From assembly GCF_004916905.1 (NCBI RefSeq), contig NZ_SDLV01000055.1, forward strand, positions 1-64,000: a stretch of 64,000 nt of DNA, given 5' to 3'. The DNA comes from Chryseobacterium candidae. Its GTDB lineage: Bacteria; Bacteroidota; Bacteroidia; Flavobacteriales; Weeksellaceae. Under the pieces are notes generated by a model. The model was not told the DNA's origin, did not search any database, and was given only the letters and a program-made list of their open reading frames with translations. Position numbers and translations under genes: made by a program. Below are positions 60,769 to 64,000 of this stretch, in pieces (the first letter of the stretch is position 1; each line of letters begins with the position of its first letter).

Positions 60769-60786
60769 CCTCCTTTTTCAGGGAGG
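60769..60786 (-). other. Leader hairpin before the receptor fragment
   Basis: On the minus strand CCTCC-N8-GGAGG forms a short stem, about 70 nt ahead of the receptor start. Neither a T run nor a conserved riboswitch core was recognised, so a role in attenuation is only a possibility. Confidence 0.3.
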
Positions 60787-60892
60787 TTTTACAAAATAGA
60801 AAAGTAAAATTTACAGGAGATGTACCCGGATGAAAGAAGCCTTGAACTTTTTGGCTTTAATTCCTACAGTAATGAATGTATCTCTTAAAAAG

Positions 60893-61045
60893 TTAGCACA
60901 TCATTATCATGCCCATCATATCAGAGCACATGTCTTGAGAAATACAGTTGTGCTGTGAAAGGGCAGGCATTCCACAACAATTTTGCTGTGCAGGAGCTGC
61001 CGCCGTAATGGTGCATAGGTAAGAATTAAAGGTATTCTTATTCAT
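60893..61045 (-). CDS. 50-residue Cys/Met-rich peptide
   Basis: An ATG at 61045 opens 50 codons with six Cys (11, 23, 24, 34, 40, 50) and a C-terminus dominated by Met (DMCSDMMGMIMMC). The base composition is much higher in G+C than the flanking spacer, which suggests that it is genuinely coding. No hydrophobic signal peptide is present; TITAAAPAQQ at 12-21 could be a processing region. It lies about 190 bp upstream of a SusC-type receptor remnant on the same strand. Options are a small metal-binding (copper-type) peptide, a modified-peptide precursor, or chance. No homologue is known to me. Confidence 0.45.
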   Translation of the reverse strand: MNKNTFNSYLCTITAAAPAQQNCCGMPALSQHNCISQDMCSDMMGMIMMC

Positions 61046-61456
61046 GAGAATAAAGTTTATGATTTTTTTAACTGGTCAAAATTATTTAATAATTGACAAA
61101 CCCCTGTAAAAGGAGAGTATGAGATAAATTATATTAGTCTACTAAATTAGTAGGTTAATTGATTTTAATTAAATTATTAAATCGTAAATATTTGATTTTT
61201 AATCTGTTGATTGCTGTTTTGAAAATCTTAAAAATGATAAAAAAGTTAATTTTCAAAGGTGAATTAAAATTAAAATCAGAAGTCTATTTATTTTGTAGAC
61301 TTTTTTGTTTATTTTATAGCTGTATTCAATGAAAATGAGCATTAGAAGCTTTATCCTGCTATCCGCTCATACTCCTCACGCCTGGCTGTCACCCTCAGCT
61401 TAGCCGAAGACATCAACGCTTGTTGCGGGGTAACCGCTGCTATCAGGGCTAGAATA

Positions 61457-61489
61457 GAATTATGAATTATGAATTATGAATTATGAATT
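61457..61489. repeat. 7-bp tandem repeat (GAATTAT)4
   Basis: Four perfect GAATTAT copies and a partial fifth. It is a simple-sequence repeat in a gene-free spacer, with no adjacent promoter to suggest phase variation. Confidence 0.8.
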
Positions 61490-61514
61490 GCGAATGAAAG
61501 AAATATACTCAAAC

Positions 61515-61546
61515 ATCTGTGTTGATCTGTGTAATCTGTGGGAAAA
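61515..61546. repeat. ATCTGTG repeat, third copy
   Basis: Three ATCTGTG units followed by GTGGGAAAA, the same structure as the pair at 40199-40356. Confidence 0.6.
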
Positions 61547-61556
61547 ATGAAAATAT

Positions 61557-61584
61557 TCAATAGGAACGGGCTTTAGCCCGTTTA
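61557..61584. repeat. CAATAGGAACGGGCT hairpin repeat
   Basis: The same tag and perfect AACGGGCT/AGCCCGTT stem as at 3250, here without a T run and far from any plus-strand gene end, so it is a repeat rather than a working terminator. Confidence 0.65.
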
Positions 61585-61681
61585 CCGAAGATTAAAAAAT
61601 TCATCAGGCTTCAGCCAAAACCTAAAAAAAGAAGCCTACCTTTCGGTAAACTTCTTATGAAAACAAGATTAAAATATGGAT

Positions 61682-63151
61682 TTATTCTTTCTTAATATCC
61701 GGAACTTCCAAAGGTGTCTGGTCCCAGCCGCCACCTAAAGCTCTGTAAACAGCAACACTCGCTTTAAGTTGGTTCACTTTCTTTTCTACCAGCTCAAATC
61801 TGGATTCCAGCGCATCCCGCTGAGTCAGTAAAACTTCCATATAATCAGCACGGGCATATTTGAACAGATCGTTGGAAATATCAATAGACCTGGTTAAAGC
61901 ATTCACTTCTTTCGTTTTGATATTCACACTTCTTTCCAGATTATGAATTTTAGATAACTGGTTCGCTACCTCAATATAAGCTCCCAAAACAGTCTGCTCA
62001 TAATGATACACTGCCTGAATCTGTTTGGCATTGGCATTATTATAAGCCGCTTTAATAGCTCTTCTGTTGATCAGAGGAGCGGTAAGTTCTCCCGCAAGAG
62101 AAAACAGAAACGACTGAGGTTTGATGACATACAACGGATTAAAAGCCTGTAACCCGACTCCTGCAGAAAGATCAAGAGAAGGGTAGAACCTTGCTTTGGC
62201 CACTTTAATGTCAAGCTTGGCAGCAGCCAGTTCATATTCAGCCTGTTTGATATCCGGACGGTTTTCCAATAGTTCGGAAGGAATTCCTCCATACACTGCT
62301 TGCGGAACAACAGAATCAAAAGAATCCTGACTTCTTTCTACTGGTTGAGGAAATCTTCCCACCAGATAGTTGATCTTATTCTCAGTTTCAACAATCTTCT
62401 GCCGGATGTCATACTGCATGCCCTGAGTTTTCAGTACCTGAGCTTCAAATCTCTGCACAGCTAATTCATTGGATCTGGCATTCTTTTTTAACTCTTTGAT
62501 GATATCCAGCGCATCATTCTGAATTTTGATATTCTGATTCAGAATCACAAGCTCATTATCCAGCGCCAGCAGTTCATAATAAGAATCGGCAATCTCAGAA
62601 ATAAGATGAGTTGTCATAAAGTTCTTTCCTTCAATACTGGCAAGATACCGCTGTACCTGTGCTCTTGTGGCATTATGAAGCTTTCCCCAGATATCGGTTT
62701 CCCACTGTGCCTGAGCGCCAACGCCAAAGTCAAACAAAGGTTCAGGCATTTCTCTGCCCGGTTCTATTTCTGTATTGGCTTCCATAGCCCCGATATTGGT
62801 GTATCGGCTTACTTTGTCTGCACCAGCTCCGGCTTTTAAACCTACAGATGGAAGATATTCTCCTTTTTTGGCTTTGATTTCATTTTTAGACATTTCAATT
62901 TCCTGAAGAACAATATTCAGTTCCTGGTTATTCTGAAGGGCCTGACTAATAAGCTCCTGAAGATGAGGATCACTGAAGTATTCATTCCACTTCATTTTTC
63001 CTGTATTGATGGTGTCGTTTTCTGCAGAACCGTATTTTTCAGGTACTGTTTTATTTTCAGTACGCTGTACGATTTCGATAGGTTTACAGGCAGTAAGACT
63101 TAATAAGACGACTGCCAGACCTGTATATTGATATATTTTTCTTTTATTCAT
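61682..63151 (-). CDS. RND efflux outer-membrane lipoprotein (TolC/OprM/NodT family)
   Basis: 489 residues. The lipoprotein signal ends with lipobox LTAC and Cys22. Two repeated outer-membrane-efflux domains follow: the first with LQELISQALQNNQELNIVLQEIEMSKNEIKAKKGEYLPSV-type helices near 66-105, and the second with RPDIKQAEYELAAAKLDIKVAKARFYPSLDLS near 294-325. LGGGWDQ near the end is a NodT-family landmark. It provides the outer-membrane channel of a tripartite pump. Its start overlaps the RND permease end by 8 bp, so the pump genes are one operon with the permease upstream. Confidence 0.93.
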   Translation of the reverse strand: MNKRKIYQYTGLAVVLLSLTACKPIEIVQRTENKTVPEKYGSAENDTINTGKMKWNEYFSDPHLQELISQALQNNQELNIVLQEIEMSKNEIKAKKGEYLPSVGLKAGAGADKVSRYTNIGAMEANTEIEPGREMPEPLFDFGVGAQAQWETDIWGKLHNATRAQVQRYLASIEGKNFMTTHLISEIADSYYELLALDNELVILNQNIKIQNDALDIIKELKKNARSNELAVQRFEAQVLKTQGMQYDIRQKIVETENKINYLVGRFPQPVERSQDSFDSVVPQAVYGGIPSELLENRPDIKQAEYELAAAKLDIKVAKARFYPSLDLSAGVGLQAFNPLYVIKPQSFLFSLAGELTAPLINRRAIKAAYNNANAKQIQAVYHYEQTVLGAYIEVANQLSKIHNLERSVNIKTKEVNALTRSIDISNDLFKYARADYMEVLLTQRDALESRFELVEKKVNQLKASVAVYRALGGGWDQTPLEVPDIKKE

Positions 63152-64000
63152 AATGGATCATGTCTTCGCTTAATGGAGATTCATCTTCGTCTTTGATCAT
63201 TTTTTTACCATCAGACCATTTGGCAAATATGTAGTAGAGCCCCGGAATTACAATCACTCCGAATAGCGTTCCTATCAGCATACCTCCCAGTGAAGATGCC
63301 CCAATGGTATGGTTTCCGATCGCTCCGGCACCTCTTGCAAAAACAAGCGGAACCAATCCTGCAATAAAGGCAAAAGAGGTCATCAGAATCGGTCTGAAAC
63401 GGGCTTTTGAGCCTTCTACAGCCGCTTCAAGAATAGAATCTCCTGCCTGACGCCTTTTTACGGCAAATTCTACAATAAGCACCGCGTTTTTACCCAGTAA
63501 TCCGATAATCATGATCAATCCAACCTGTGCATAGATGTCATTTTCCAGACCCATAGCTTTTAATAATAAGAAAGACCCGAATACTCCCACCGGAAGTGAA
63601 CAAAGTACAGCAAACGGAATAAGAAAACTTTCATACTGAGCGGCCAGAACCAGATACACAAATACCAGAACAACAAGGAATACATAGATGGCTTCATTAC
63701 CACGCTGTGCCTCATCGTAAGACAATCCTTCCCATGCCACTTTGTATCCGTGAGGAAGTGTTTTGGCAGCCGTTTCGTTGATAGCCTGAATAGCATCAGC
63801 AGTAGTATACCCTGCAGCCGGAAGTCCACGGATTGCTGCGGAATTGTACATGTTGTAACGGGTGATTTCATTAGGTCCCTGTGTCTTTTTCATGGTCATA
63901 AATGCGGAATAAGGAACCATTTCATCACGGTCATTTTTCACATACAGATTCATAATATCCGTAGGAAGTCTTCTGAATTCCGGAGACGACTGTACATATA
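63144..64000 (-). CDS. RND efflux inner-membrane transporter (AcrB/HAE1 type), C-terminal part
   Basis: Only the last 285 residues are in the window; the frame continues past its right edge (RLPTDIMNLYVKN is still open). Clear family blocks are GYKVAWEGLSYDE, VFLVVLVFVYLVLAAQYESFLIPF, GLENDIYAQVGLIMIIGLLGKNAVLIVEFA and EAAVEGSKARFRPILMTSFAFIAGLVPLVFARGAG, all typical of proton-driven hydrophobic/amphiphilic efflux transporters. At least five membrane segments are visible. The membrane-fusion (AcrA-like) gene would be expected further right. Drug specificity cannot be inferred. Confidence 0.93.
   Translation of the reverse strand, partial: YVQSSPEFRRLPTDIMNLYVKNDRDEMVPYSAFMTMKKTQGPNEITRYNMYNSAAIRGLPAAGYTTADAIQAINETAAKTLPHGYKVAWEGLSYDEAQRGNEAIYVFLVVLVFVYLVLAAQYESFLIPFAVLCSLPVGVFGSFLLLKAMGLENDIYAQVGLIMIIGLLGKNAVLIVEFAVKRRQAGDSILEAAVEGSKARFRPILMTSFAFIAGLVPLVFARGAGAIGNHTIGASSLGGMLIGTLFGVIVIPGLYYIFAKWSDGKKMIKDEDESPLSEDMIHYE

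Larger units (their letters stand above)
61046..61681. other. Repeat-rich spacer of 636 bp
   Basis: No gene is visible. It holds a small hairpin with T tail (AAGTCTA/TAGACTT, 61280-61308), a GC-richer segment at about 61350-61450 resembling a dispersed intergenic repeat (gctatccgctcata and ccgctgctatcagggct), a 7-bp tandem repeat, an ATCTGTG repeat and an AACGGGCT hairpin repeat. Confidence 0.5.

Noticed and set aside
60769..60786. Riboswitch ahead of the TonB-receptor remnant
   Set aside because: Only a 5-bp stem is visible; no conserved core of a cobalamin, TPP or other known riboswitch was recognised.
61457..61489. CRISPR-like or phase-variable repeat
   Set aside because: The 7-bp units have no spacers and no adjacent gene or promoter; it is a simple tandem repeat.

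Overview
The window is about 36% G+C and reads as a member of the Bacteroidota, family Weeksellaceae, most likely Chryseobacterium or a close relative. The signs are promoters of the TAnnTTTG type with almost no Shine-Dalgarno sites, SusC-type TonB plug motifs, one type IX secretion (T9SS) C-terminal signal, a fused two-subunit 2-oxoacid dehydrogenase E1, a GldA-like ATPase, and a GH109 enzyme very close to what I remember of the founding enzyme from Elizabethkingia. No rRNA, tRNA, CRISPR array or complete insertion sequence was seen.

Layout. 0-9.8 kb: secreted esterase, S9 dipeptidyl-peptidase, a DNA glycosylase, then a tightly overlapping minus-strand operon of GH109 glycosidase, sugar nucleotidyltransferase and anomeric sugar kinase (amino-sugar salvage), an M61 peptidase and an AIM24 protein. 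9.8-16 kb: housekeeping genes (queA, rlmN, sterol-desaturase family protein, polyprenyl synthase), with a four-helix-bundle (S23-type) gene in 21-bp inverted repeats wedged between queA and rlmN. 16-24 kb: a secreted protein, the E1 alpha/beta fusion, an HxlR regulator divergent from an Old Yellow Enzyme across an array of GTTAC repeats, an unlisted 52-residue double-glycine-leader peptide and a papain-like peptidase.

24.4-34.6 kb is the most unusual region: an apparent four-gene operon of ECF sigma factor, a membrane-anchored anti-sigma-like protein carrying a TonB plug, a VWA domain and a T9SS signal, a SusC-like outer-membrane barrel with no recognisable plug, and an alpha-2-macroglobulin with a plug inserted and an intact thioester. 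The plug absent from the barrel is present in both flanking proteins.

34.7-41.3 kb: a GbsR/MarR-type regulator followed by lipoprotein, SRPBCC, methyltransferase, DCC, DUF2071 and TIGR01777 genes; an 18-bp near-palindrome occurs three times in front of these genes. 41.3-45.5 kb: secreted GH29 and GH3 glycosidases. 45.5-48.2 kb: a tandem duplication of a secreted-protein gene, its terminator and a decaying upstream gene. 48-64 kb: lpdA, a doubly broken gene, chromate transporter, patatin, flotillin, GldA-like ATPase, serine hydrolase, a truncated and frameshifted TonB-receptor fragment preceded by a 50-residue Cys/Met-rich peptide, and the outer-membrane and (cut off) inner-membrane genes of an RND efflux pump.

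Several dispersed hairpin and direct-repeat families lie in the intergenic spaces. All assignments come from reading the sequence and from recalled family knowledge; no searches were run.
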